NCBI RefSeq assembly: GCF_900101685.1 | Contig: NZ_FMZZ01000006.1 | Location: forward strand, 186,001 to 250,000 | Direction: 5' to 3' | Source: Actinokineospora iranica | Lineage (GTDB): Bacteria; Actinomycetota; Actinomycetes; Mycobacteriales; Pseudonocardiaceae | Length of the DNA: 64,000 nucleotides | Shown here: in pieces, positions 29,072 through 36,126 of the stretch | Position numbering within the stretch: the stretch's first letter is position 1 | Layout: each line of letters opens with the position of its first letter | Made by a program: the position numbers and the translations under genes | Notes under the pieces: model-generated | Told to the model about the DNA's origin: nothing | What the model saw: only the letters and a program-made list of their open reading frames with translations | Database searches by the model: none

Positions 29072-29230
29072 ATGGGCGCGAAGCACGCGGGCACGCCCGC
29101 CGACGCGGTGAAGAAGCTCATGAAAAAGGGCAAAGTCAAGAAGAAGTGCTGCCGCTCGAAGTCGGCCTGCAAGAAGTGCCCGGTCCTGGCCCTCAAGCGG
29201 GTCAAGGCCGAGCTGCGCAAGGCCGCTTGA
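29072..29230 (+). CDS. Small Lys/Cys-rich protein
   Basis: A 52-residue, very basic protein beginning MGAKHAGTPADAVKKLMKK. The centre has the cluster KKKCCRSKSACKKCP, four cysteines in a CC-x5-C-x2-C arrangement that could bind a metal. The C-terminal tail is an amphipathic Lys/Arg helix. The codon pattern is fully consistent with coding. I recognise no characterised homologue. An iron-box candidate sits upstream, which makes a role in iron or metal handling plausible but unproven. Confidence 0.78.
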   Translation: MGAKHAGTPADAVKKLMKKGKVKKKCCRSKSACKKCPVLALKRVKAELRKAA

Positions 29231-29258
29231 GCCGCACGCCACCGGCGTCAGGGTCGCG

Positions 29259-29558
29259 TCACCCCGTCAGCGCCTCGTTGAGCAGCGCGAGTTCCTGGCA
29301 CGTGCGGCTCGCCTGGAACTCGATGATCTCGTAGTGCGCCAGGCTCCGCTCGGAGAACGGGTCGGTCGCCAGCAGGGCGGTGAGCTTGTCCCGGCTCATC
29401 GGCCGGGTGATGATCACCCCGCCGGTGCGCGGGTTCCGGCGCCCCGAGGCCAGGAAGTAGCCAGCCTCGTACTGCCTGTTCAGCCATGCCGCGTGGTCTG
29501 GCAGCGCGTAGTCGATCTCTTCCAGCGGAGCCGTGTAAGTGATCAGTACGACGAACAT
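29259..29558 (-). CDS. YciI-like protein
   Basis: A 99-residue YCII-family protein (dimeric alpha+beta barrel, ferredoxin-like). Visible marks: MFVVLITYTAPLEEIDYALP, DHAAWLNRQYEAGYFLASGRR with the family's conserved His and Asp/Gly region, and a C-terminal YEIIEFQASRT strand. The catalytic role of most YciI proteins is unknown. Divergent from the trpS leader, with 53 bp between starts. Confidence 0.82.
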   Translation of the reverse strand: MFVVLITYTAPLEEIDYALPDHAAWLNRQYEAGYFLASGRRNPRTGGVIITRPMSRDKLTALLATDPFSERSLAHYEIIEFQASRTCQELALLNEALTG

Positions 29559-29598
29559 GGTTTCACGGTAAACCGTGGCGCTCCGGTTCCGCGCGCGC

Positions 29599-29612
29599 TA
29601 ACGTCGCATCGA
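29599..29612 (+). promoter_or_regulatory. Leaderless promoter of the trpS leader
   Basis: TAACGT (29599-29604) lies 7 nt before the ATG of the leader peptide at 29612. The same -10/ATG spacing occurs at dapD. Transcription starting at the ATG would put the attenuator directly under the control of leader translation. Confidence 0.6.
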
Positions 29613-29662
29613 TGCGAACTCTCAACGTCTCCCTGTGGCAGGCCGCCGACCGGCGGCCCTGA
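29612..29662 (+). CDS. trpS leader peptide
   Basis: A 16-residue open frame, MRTLNVSLWQAADRRP, then TGA. Its single Trp codon (29636-29638) is placed 2 nt before the first attenuator stem segment. The peptide has no Shine-Dalgarno sequence and starts on the predicted transcription start, as leaderless leader peptides do. Its function is inferred from the attenuator, not from homology. Confidence 0.75.
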   Translation: MRTLNVSLWQAADRRP

Positions 29663-29709
29663 CAGCCATGCGTTGAGCAACCCCAGGCCGCCCACTCGGG
29701 CGGCCTTTT
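29621..29709 (+). promoter_or_regulatory. Ribosome-mediated transcription attenuator of trpS
   Basis: Four complementary segments are seen. Segment 1 GGCCGCC (29641-29647) pairs with segment 2 GGCGGCC (29652-29658). Segment 2 also pairs with segment 3 (29686-29692). Segment 3 GGCCGCCC (29686-29693) pairs with segment 4 GGGCGGCC (29698-29705), followed by TTTT, forming the terminator. A ribosome stalled at the Trp codon would mask segment 1, freeing 2 to pair with 3 and preventing the 3:4 terminator. An outer helix CTCAACG/CGTTGAG (29621-29627 with 29671-29677) encloses the 1:2 hairpin. Confidence 0.85.
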
Positions 29710-29747
29710 CGCTGTTCGGGTGGGCTCTGACAAGGAGAAACCCGAAG

Positions 29748-30713
29748 ATGACCCGCCTGTCCGCGATCACCCCGTCCGGCCACGCCCATATCGGCAACCA
29801 CCTGGGCGCCGTCCGGCGCTGGGCCTGCGAGGGCCGTCCCGGCGACCTGTACTTCGTCAGCGACCTGCACGCCATGACGGTGTCCTACAACCCGGCGCGG
29901 CTGCGCGCCCTGTCCCGCGAGCTGCTGGCGGTGCTGGTCGCCGCTGGCATCGACGCCGACCAGGTGTTCGTCCAGTCCGACCTGGTGCGGGAACTGGGGG
30001 CGCTGAGCTGGGTGCTGGAGTGCGCGTGCTCGTTCGGGGAGGCGGCCAGGATGACGCAGTTCAAGCAGAAGTCCGACAGCCAGGGCATGGTCCGGCTCGG
30101 CCTGCTGACCTACCCGGTCCTGATGGCCGCAGACATCCTGCTGTCCGGCGCGGACGAGGTCCCGGTCGGCGAGGACCAGACCCAGCACGTCGAACTGGCC
30201 AGGAGCCTGGCGCGGCGCTTCAACACCACCTACGGCGAGGTCTTCACCGTGCCGACGGCGGTGACCCCGCCGACCGCGGCCAGGGTCATGGACCTGTCCG
30301 ACCCCGGCCGGAAGATGTCGAAGTCCACACAGGACGCGGCGGGCACGGTGTTCGTCCTAGACGATCCCGACCTGATCCGCCGCAAGATCCGCCGCGCGGT
30401 GACCGACGGCGAGGCGCGCCTGGAGTACCGCCCCGATGAGCAGCCCGGCCTGGCGAACCTGCTGGAGATCCTGGCGGCCTGCCTGGGCAAGTCCCCACGG
30501 GAGGCCGCCGCCGCCTACCGGTCCTACGGGGAGGTCAAGAACGCCGCGGCCGAAGCGGTGATCGAGGAACTGCGGCCGATCCGCACCCGGGCGATGGATC
30601 TGCTGCGGGACCCGGCCGAACTGGACCGAGTCCGCGCGCACGGCGCGGCCCGCGCCACCGAACGCGGCGCCCACCGCCTCGCCGCGGCCCTACGCCTGTC
30701 CGGCGTCGGCTGA
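29748..30713 (+). CDS. trpS: Tryptophanyl-tRNA synthetase, auxiliary (TrpRS1-like)
   Basis: Class I synthetase of 321 residues charging tRNA-Trp. HIGH-type motif HAHIGN (about 12-17), KMSKS motif GRKMSKS (about 187-193). The N-terminus LSAITPSGHAHIGN differs from the housekeeping SGIQPTG form and resembles the inducible, indolmycin-resistant TrpRS1 of Streptomyces. In that organism the gene is controlled by ribosome-mediated attenuation, which matches the leader here. AAGGAG lies 10 bp before ATG 29748. A second, housekeeping trpS elsewhere in the genome is expected. Confidence 0.9.
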   Translation: MTRLSAITPSGHAHIGNHLGAVRRWACEGRPGDLYFVSDLHAMTVSYNPARLRALSRELLAVLVAAGIDADQVFVQSDLVRELGALSWVLECACSFGEAARMTQFKQKSDSQGMVRLGLLTYPVLMAADILLSGADEVPVGEDQTQHVELARSLARRFNTTYGEVFTVPTAVTPPTAARVMDLSDPGRKMSKSTQDAAGTVFVLDDPDLIRRKIRRAVTDGEARLEYRPDEQPGLANLLEILAACLGKSPREAAAAYRSYGEVKNAAAEAVIEELRPIRTRAMDLLRDPAELDRVRAHGAARATERGAHRLAAALRLSGVG

Positions 30714-30720
30714 ACGCCAT

Positions 30721-30756
30721 GGCCTTGACCGGGGTCGCCCCGCCCCGGTCAAGGCC
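30721..30756. terminator. Bidirectional terminator, trpS/Nudix
   Basis: A perfect 14-bp stem, GGCCTTGACCGGGG / CCCCGGTCAAGGCC, with an 8-nt loop between the convergent genes. A second small hairpin (CCTCTT-ATCGC-AAGAGG) overlaps the Nudix stop codon. Confidence 0.8.
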
Positions 30757-30762
30757 ACCCTC

Positions 30763-31488
30763 TTATCGCAAGAGGGCACGCAGAGCGGGAAGCAGGACAC
30801 GGTCTGCCGGAAGCCAGTCAACGGTGTCAAGAGTCCCCTCGGTAAGCCACTGAACACTCCGGTGATCCCGCGCCTCCGGCTCACCCCCGGCCAGAGTGGC
30901 TGCGTAGACCCGCAGCACCAGAGCGTCGGTCAGCACGACGTCCGGCCCCACCGGCTCCCCCACCGCCACACTGATCCCCAGTTCCTCGGCACACTCCCGC
31001 CGCACCGCGTCCACATCGGACTCCCCCGGCTCGACCCGCCCGCCCGGCAGCTCCCACTTGCCCGCAGCGTCCACCGGATACGCGCGTTCCTGGGCGAGCA
31101 GCCGCCCGTCCCGCACAACCGCCGCCCCCACCACAACCGCCGCCGACGCCAGTTCGACCGCCCGCCCGGCGACCCGCTCCACCACCGAACGCGCCCAAGC
31201 CTCCGGCCTCCACCCGTCGACCACACAACTCACCCGCGCCCCCGCCCCGAACGGCTCAACCACCACTTCCAGCGCGCTCACTCCAGGCAATCCACCCACC
31301 GCCACCGCCCGCAACCCACCCACCCCCACCTCGACGACCCGCAACCGCGTGCCCCGCGCCCGCACCTCGTCCCCCGGCGCAAGCAGCCGATCCCCACCAC
31401 ACAGACCAACCACAGCCGCCTCCCCCGAAGCGGCCGACACCGCGCGCACAGGAGCGGGAACCAAAACAGAAACACGATGAACGGACAT
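30763..31488 (-). CDS. Nudix hydrolase with N-terminal extra domain
   Basis: A 241-residue protein. The C-terminal Nudix domain (about 120-241) has the complete box GGRVEPGESDVDAVRRECAE followed by ELGI, so metal-dependent pyrophosphohydrolase activity on an NDP-X substrate is expected. The first 115 residues form a beta-rich domain (VSVLVPAPVRAVSAASG to VSCVVDGWRP) that I do not recognise; it resembles no standard fusion I can name. ATG 31488 is chosen because upstream sequence is repeat-derived. Plus-strand C-rich composition continues into the repeats upstream. Confidence 0.85.
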   Translation of the reverse strand: MSVHRVSVLVPAPVRAVSAASGEAAVVGLCGGDRLLAPGDEVRARGTRLRVVEVGVGGLRAVAVGGLPGVSALEVVVEPFGAGARVSCVVDGWRPEAWARSVVERVAGRAVELASAAVVVGAAVVRDGRLLAQERAYPVDAAGKWELPGGRVEPGESDVDAVRRECAEELGISVAVGEPVGPDVVLTDALVLRVYAATLAGGEPEARDHRSVQWLTEGTLDTVDWLPADRVLLPALRALLR

Positions 31489-31530
31489 ACCAAGATCCTG
31501 CCGCCAACCGACCAAGCCCAACCCAGTCAG

Positions 31531-31698
31531 GTGCTCAATGAAGTGGAGCAGCCAACCTGCCACCCCCTGCCAGACCGCAGGACCCCCGCCTCCTGCCAAC
31601 CGCGCCCAACCTGCCAAGCGCTCGACGGAGTGGAGGAGCAACCCGCCCCCTGCCAGGCCGAACCAACGCCCGCCAAGTGCTCGATGGGGTGGAGTGGT
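31531..31698 (+). repeat. Dispersed intergenic repeat, locus D (three direct copies)
   Basis: Three imperfect direct copies of a GTGCTCGAYGGNGTGGAGNNG core start near 31531, 31617 and 31678. Each is preceded by a CAACCTGCC- or CGCCAA-type stretch. The middle copy with its flank CCAACCGCGCCCAACCTGCC is nearly identical to locus A on the minus strand. The third copy is also the left arm of the long inverted repeat. Confidence 0.65.
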
Positions 31699-31823
31699 TT
31701 CTTCGGGGGAGAAGGAAGATCGCTAAGCTGGCCGCGCGTGTGATGCCGCAGGCTTCCCACCCTCTTTCACACGGGCGATCTTCCTTCGTAGGGGCCCCGA
31801 AGAAACCACTCCACCCCATCGAG
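31680..31823. repeat. 144-bp long inverted repeat
   Basis: Outer arms 31680-31708 and 31795-31823 are perfect 29-bp complements (beginning CTCGATGGGGTGGAGTGG). Inner arms 31711-31723 and 31775-31787 are perfect 13-bp complements (GAAGGAAGATCGC). A further 6-bp pair (GTGTGA/TCACAC) lies at 31738-31743 and 31767-31772. The whole would fold into one long interrupted hairpin. It sits 18 bp past the histidine-kinase stop, so it can end that operon's transcript. No target-site duplication or transposase is seen. Confidence 0.9.
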
Positions 31824-31841
31824 CAGACCCCCACAAGCAGC

Positions 31842-33182
31842 TCACTGAGGCCGAGCGATGGCCCGCCAGCTCACCAGGAACCGCGCCCCACCCTCCGGCG
31901 ACTCCCCCACCCGCACAGCCCCACCGCGCCGCCGAACAACCTCAGCGACCAGCGCCAGCCCCAACCCTGTCCCACCACTGCTCCGCGCACGGTCATCCTG
32001 CACCCGGTAAAAGCGATCGAACACCCGCGCACGATGTTCCGGGGCGATACCGTGCCCGTCGTCGTCCACCACGATCCGAGCAGACGTGACACCCGCCAGC
32101 ACGGTGACCGTCACGCTCGCACGCGCGTGCCGGAAAGCGTTGCGCAGCAGGTTGTCCAGCACCAGGTCCACTTCGGACGGAGCGGCCAGCACCCAGCACG
32201 GCCCCGGCGGCACGTGCACCTGGACAGCAGGCCCATCCCCAGAGCACCGGGCGGCCGCGTCAACCGCCGCGACGCTGAGATCGACAGGCTCGGCGGGCGG
32301 AAGCTCACCCGCGTCAGACCGAGCCAGGGTGAGCAGACCGTCCACCAGCGCGGACAGGCGTTCGGACTCGCGCACGACCTCGGTCAGCACTTCCTGGGAC
32401 AGTTCCGGGTCCGGGTGGGCGACGGCGACCTCCGCCTGCACCCGAATCGAGGCAACCGGTGAACGCAGCTCATGCGCTGCGTCCCCGGTGAACCGGCGAA
32501 GGCGGTCGGCGGCCTCGTCCCGCCGGGCCAGCAGGTCGTTGAGCGCGCCCGCCAGGGAGCGCAGCTCGTCTTGGGCCTCGGGCAGCGGAAGCCTGCGCCC
32601 GGCGCCGAGGCGGGCGGCGGCGGTGCGCATCCGCTCGACCGGCCGCAGGGACGAGCGGACCGCGAACCAGGTCGCCAGGGCCGCGGTGGCCGCGGCCAGG
32701 ACGGCGCCCACGATCAGCCAGCGCAGCGCGTGGCCCTGCGCGGCCACGTAGCCGACCAGGCCGGTGCCGACCGCGACCAGCCGCTGGGAGCCGTCGGGGG
32801 CGGTGGCGACGGTGCCAAGCCAGCGCGCTGGTGGGGTGTCGCCTTCGCGGAGCACGGGGGTGCCCGCTTTGAGGACGCGGACGTCCGCGGGGGCCAGCGC
32901 GGGCTGCGGGCCGCCGTCGACCGGGGCGCCCGCGGTGTCCAGGACGCGGACCTGGATGTTCGGTGACCCCGGCTCGACCGGCTTCCCCTGCTCGACGTGG
33001 GCCGTGGCAGCGGACATGGCCGCGGTGAGCTCGGCGTCGGCGGCGCCGACCAGCAGCGGGCCGATCATGCCGCTGGTGAGCCAGGCCAGGCCGATGAGCA
33101 CCGCCAGGGTCGCCGCGGTGGCGACCGTGGTGACCCGGAAGCGCATGGAGCGCCGGAGCCAGAGGCTGCGCGGGCGGATCAC
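31842..33182 (-). CDS. Sensor histidine kinase
   Basis: A 446-residue two-pass membrane kinase. The first membrane helix (about 15-45) and second (about 155-180) flank a ~110-residue extracytoplasmic sensor. HAMP follows (SLRPVERMRTAAARLGAG). The H box FTGDAAHELRSPVASI has its His near residue 237; N box LVLDNLLRNAFRHAR, G1 VDDDGHGIAPEHR, G2 GTGLGLALVAEV. GTG 33182 overlaps the response-regulator stop (GTGA), so kinase follows regulator in one operon. The stimulus is unknown. Confidence 0.93.
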   Translation of the reverse strand: MIRPRSLWLRRSMRFRVTTVATAATLAVLIGLAWLTSGMIGPLLVGAADAELTAAMSAATAHVEQGKPVEPGSPNIQVRVLDTAGAPVDGGPQPALAPADVRVLKAGTPVLREGDTPPARWLGTVATAPDGSQRLVAVGTGLVGYVAAQGHALRWLIVGAVLAAATAALATWFAVRSSLRPVERMRTAAARLGAGRRLPLPEAQDELRSLAGALNDLLARRDEAADRLRRFTGDAAHELRSPVASIRVQAEVAVAHPDPELSQEVLTEVVRESERLSALVDGLLTLARSDAGELPPAEPVDLSVAAVDAAARCSGDGPAVQVHVPPGPCWVLAAPSEVDLVLDNLLRNAFRHARASVTVTVLAGVTSARIVVDDDGHGIAPEHRARVFDRFYRVQDDRARSSGGTGLGLALVAEVVRRRGGAVRVGESPEGGARFLVSWRAIARPQ

Positions 33183-33910
33183 CTCGGCGGCGCGCCCGCC
33201 GGGTCGAGGGCCGCGTCGATCTCCGTGGTGGAGGCGAGATAGACATGGCCGCGCACGGTGCGCACGATGCCGCCCGCGCCAGCCGCGTCGAGCTTGCGGC
33301 GCAGGTAGCCGACGTAGACCTCGACGGCGTTGCGGGTGGCGGCCTGCTCGTCGCCCCAGACCGCGCGCAGCAGCTCGTCCTTGGTGACGACCGCCCCGGC
33401 GCGGCCCGCGAGCGCGTCGAGGACGGCGAACTCGCGTGGGCTCAGCGCGACCGGGGCGCCCGCGAAGCTCACCTCGCGGGCGCCGCGGTCGATCACCAGC
33501 TGGCCCAGCCGCAGCCTGCGCCCGCCGTCCTCCGCGCCGCGGCGCAGCACAGCCCGCACCTGCGCGACGAGCACGACGAAGGAGAACGGTTTGACCAGGT
33601 AGCCGTCCGCGCCGAGGTCGAGGCCGTCGGCCTGGTCGATCTCGCCGTCCTTGGCCGAGACCAGCAGCACCGGGGTGCGCACGCCCTCGTGCCGCAGCCG
33701 CTCCAGCACCCGGTAGCCGGACAGGCCGGGCAGCATGATGTCGAGCAGGATCACGTCGAAGGTGCCGGTCATCGCGATCCGCAGGGCGCTGGGCCCGTCG
33801 CCCGCGACCACCACGTCCATGCCTTCCGCGGTGAGCCCGCGCTGCAGCGCCCGGCGCACGCCGAGCTCGTCGTCGACCACCAGCACCCGAGGCTTCACGT
33901 CTGCCATCAT
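33179..33910 (-). CDS. OmpR-family response regulator
   Basis: A 243-residue regulator: receiver domain (about 8-120) with acidic pocket D13-D14, phospho-acceptor D57 in VILLDIMLPG, and Lys in GYLVKPF; winged-helix output domain (about 130-230) with LSPREFAVLDALAGRAGAVV and the EVYVGYLRRKLD recognition helix. Start is ATG 33910 or the next ATG at 33907. Divergent from the secreted LolA-like gene; four TCTCAG half-sites between them are likely its binding sites, for itself and for that operon. Confidence 0.94.
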   Translation of the reverse strand: MMADVKPRVLVVDDELGVRRALQRGLTAEGMDVVVAGDGPSALRIAMTGTFDVILLDIMLPGLSGYRVLERLRHEGVRTPVLLVSAKDGEIDQADGLDLGADGYLVKPFSFVVLVAQVRAVLRRGAEDGGRRLRLGQLVIDRGAREVSFAGAPVALSPREFAVLDALAGRAGAVVTKDELLRAVWGDEQAATRNAVEVYVGYLRRKLDAAGAGGIVRTVRGHVYLASTTEIDAALDPAGAPPR

Positions 33911-33940
33911 GGCCGTTCGACGGGCATCCCGGCACGGCTT

Positions 33941-33986
33941 CTCAGCGGTCTCTCAGCAGCCAGGGCGCTCTCAGCGCCATCTCAGG
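33941..33986. promoter_or_regulatory. OmpR-type direct-repeat operator
   Basis: Four TCTCAG hexamers start at 33941, 33952, 33970 and 33981. Members of each pair are exactly 11 bp apart, the helical spacing of OmpR/PhoB-type dimers. They lie in the 129-bp region between the response regulator and the LolA-like gene, so one site set could control both. Confidence 0.7.
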
Positions 33987-34039
33987 TCCTCCGGCGCACT
34001 CTTCTAGGGCGGGAACAACGACCCGAACAGGGAGAAGCA

Positions 34040-35113
34040 ATGAACAGGAAAAGGACGGCGCTGGCCGTCGCAGCGGCGGGGACGGCCACCGGGGTGGTCG
34101 GGCTGGTCCTGATCGCGAGCCCGGCAGGCGCGGGCGAGGCCCCGCCCGCGCTGCCGGACATCAGCGCCGAGGCTTTGGTGCAGTCCGTGCTCGACGCCGA
34201 CGCGCCCGCGATGGCCGGTGCGGTGGAGCTGCGCAACGACCTCGGGCTGCCCCTGCCGGGCCTGCCGCAGGGCAAGCCGGGCGAGGACGTCGCCCGGATC
34301 TACGCCGACGGCCAGGGCCGCGCCCGGCTGTCGCTGGACGAGGGCGGCTCCGAGCGCACGATCGTGCACGACGGGTCGACGACCTGGATCTGGAACTCGG
34401 CCACCCGCTCGGTGCAGAAGTTGGAGGGCGGCCCGGACGAGGAGCGCGCCGAGAGGATGGCCGACCCGGCCACCGCGGCCCGCGACTTCGTGGCGCTGAT
34501 GCAGAAGGACAGCACCGTCACCGTGGACGGCACCGCCCGCGTCGCCGACCGGCCCGCCTACCAACTGGTGCTGACCCCGAAGCCGACCGAGCGCACGCTG
34601 CTGCGCGAGGTGCGGATCGCGGTCGACTCCGAGACCCGGCTGCCGCTGCGGCTGGACGTGCTGGCCAACGGCCAGGCCGAGCCCGCGCTGCGGGTCGGCT
34701 TCACCGAGTTCGCCACCGGCGCGCAGGACGCGGGCCTGTTCTCGTTCACCCCGCCCGCCGGGGCGAAGGTGACCGAGGGCGAGCGGGGCGAGCGGCCGTC
34801 CAAGCAGGAGCGCACCGACGCGCTCGAAGGCCTCGACCTCAAGCACGTCGGCGAAGGCTGGGACACCGTGCTGACGGGCAAGCTGCCCGCCGACGCGCTG
34901 ACCCGGCAGGCGCCCGAGAACGGCCGCGGCGACCGCGGCCCGGCCACCGGGCTCGACCTGCTCAAGCAGGTCGGCAAGGAGGTCAGCGGACCGTTCGGCT
35001 CCGGCTACGTGGTGACCACCAAGGTCGGCACGGCGCTGGTCACCACCGACGGCCGGGTCGCGCTCGGCGCGGTCCCGCAGCAGGTGCTCGTCGACGCGCT
35101 CGGGCAGAAGTGA
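34040..35113 (+). CDS. Secreted LolA-like/DUF2092 lipoprotein-sorting protein
   Basis: A 357-residue exported protein. A signal peptide with a long hydrophobic stretch (ALAVAAAGTATGVVGLVLIA) ends near Ala-Gly-Ala at about 32. The rest has the beta-rich pattern of LolA-like proteins (ARIYADGQGRARLSLDEG, WIWNSATRSVQKLEGG, LPLRLDVLANGQAEP). GGAGA precedes ATG 34040. It overlaps the ABC ATPase gene by 4 bp (GTGA) and is under the TCTCAG repeats, so it belongs to the two-component regulon. Substrate lipid or sensing role is unknown. Confidence 0.82.
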   Translation: MNRKRTALAVAAAGTATGVVGLVLIASPAGAGEAPPALPDISAEALVQSVLDADAPAMAGAVELRNDLGLPLPGLPQGKPGEDVARIYADGQGRARLSLDEGGSERTIVHDGSTTWIWNSATRSVQKLEGGPDEERAERMADPATAARDFVALMQKDSTVTVDGTARVADRPAYQLVLTPKPTERTLLREVRIAVDSETRLPLRLDVLANGQAEPALRVGFTEFATGAQDAGLFSFTPPAGAKVTEGERGERPSKQERTDALEGLDLKHVGEGWDTVLTGKLPADALTRQAPENGRGDRGPATGLDLLKQVGKEVSGPFGSGYVVTTKVGTALVTTDGRVALGAVPQQVLVDALGQK

Positions 35114-36126
35114 GCGGCGTTTCCGAGGGGACGGTCGCGGCGCCCGCCGCGGCCGTCCCGCCCGCCGCCCGCACGCGGGGGCTGCGCAAGGTCTACCGGG
35201 GCACGGTCGCGGTGGACAGCGTGGACCTTGAGGTGCCCACCGGCGCGGTGCTGGGGATGCTCGGCCCCAACGGTTCCGGCAAGACCACGACCATCCGGAT
35301 GCTGCTCGGCCTGGTGACGCCCACCGCGGGCGAGGTCGAGCTGCTCGGCCAGAAGATGCCAGACGGCGCGGCGCTGGCGCTGCCCGAGGTGGGCGCGCTG
35401 GTGGAGGGCCCGGGGTTCCACCCGTTCCTGTCCGGCCGGGAGAACCTGATGCGGGTCGCCGCGGCCGAGCCGCTGCTGGCGTCCGCGCGCATCCCCGGGG
35501 CCGTCGCCGACGCGCTGGAGCGGGTCGGGCTGACCCGCGCGGCGGGCAGGCGCTACCGGGGGTACTCGCTGGGCATGAAGCAGCGCCTCGGCCTGGCGTC
35601 GGCGCTGCTGGTGCCGCGCCGGTTCGTCATCCTCGACGAGCCCACCAACGGCCTGGACCCTGCGGGCACCCGCGAGGTGCGGGCGGTCATCGCCGACCTG
35701 CACGCTGCGGGCACCACGGTGCTGGTGTCCTCGCACCTGCTCGCCGAAGTCGAGGCGACCTGCACGCACGTCGCGGTGCTCAACCAGGGCACCGTCGTCG
35801 CCCAGGGCGAGCTGGCCGCGCTGCTGGAAGCGGGCAGCGCGAACCTGCTGGTGACCACCCCGGAGGTGACCCGCGCGGTGGAGGCGCTGCGCGACCACCG
35901 CATCCCCGCCCGCGCCGTCCCCGACGGGCTGCGCGTCGACCTCACCGCGACCACCGCGCCGCAGGTCGTGGAGACGCTGGTCCACGCGGGCGTCCCGGTG
36001 CACGAGGTGCGCAGGCAGCGCACCGGCCTGGAAGACCTGTTCGCCCGGCTCACCGAGGACACCAACGTCATCGAAGACGCCGCCCTGGACGACCTGGCCA
36101 CCTTGATCCCCGAGGACGCCCGATGA
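35110..36126 (+). CDS. ABC transporter ATPase (exporter)
   Basis: A 338-residue ABC ATPase of the CcmA/DRR type. Walker A LGPNGSGKTTTIRML (about 54-68), signature YSLGMKQRLGLASAL, Walker B FVILDEPTNGLDP, switch SSHLLAEVEAT. A C-terminal ~100-residue domain follows (DLTATTAPQVVETLVHAGVP), as in drug/lantibiotic-immunity exporters. It overlaps the LolA-like gene upstream and the permease downstream (ATGA), so the three form one operon. Confidence 0.92.
   Translation: MSGVSEGTVAAPAAAVPPAARTRGLRKVYRGTVAVDSVDLEVPTGAVLGMLGPNGSGKTTTIRMLLGLVTPTAGEVELLGQKMPDGAALALPEVGALVEGPGFHPFLSGRENLMRVAAAEPLLASARIPGAVADALERVGLTRAAGRRYRGYSLGMKQRLGLASALLVPRRFVILDEPTNGLDPAGTREVRAVIADLHAAGTTVLVSSHLLAEVEATCTHVAVLNQGTVVAQGELAALLEAGSANLLVTTPEVTRAVEALRDHRIPARAVPDGLRVDLTATTAPQVVETLVHAGVPVHEVRRQRTGLEDLFARLTEDTNVIEDAALDDLATLIPEDAR

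Noticed and set aside
31680-31823. Insertion sequence
   Set aside because: Long inverted repeat but no transposase gene and no target-site duplication.
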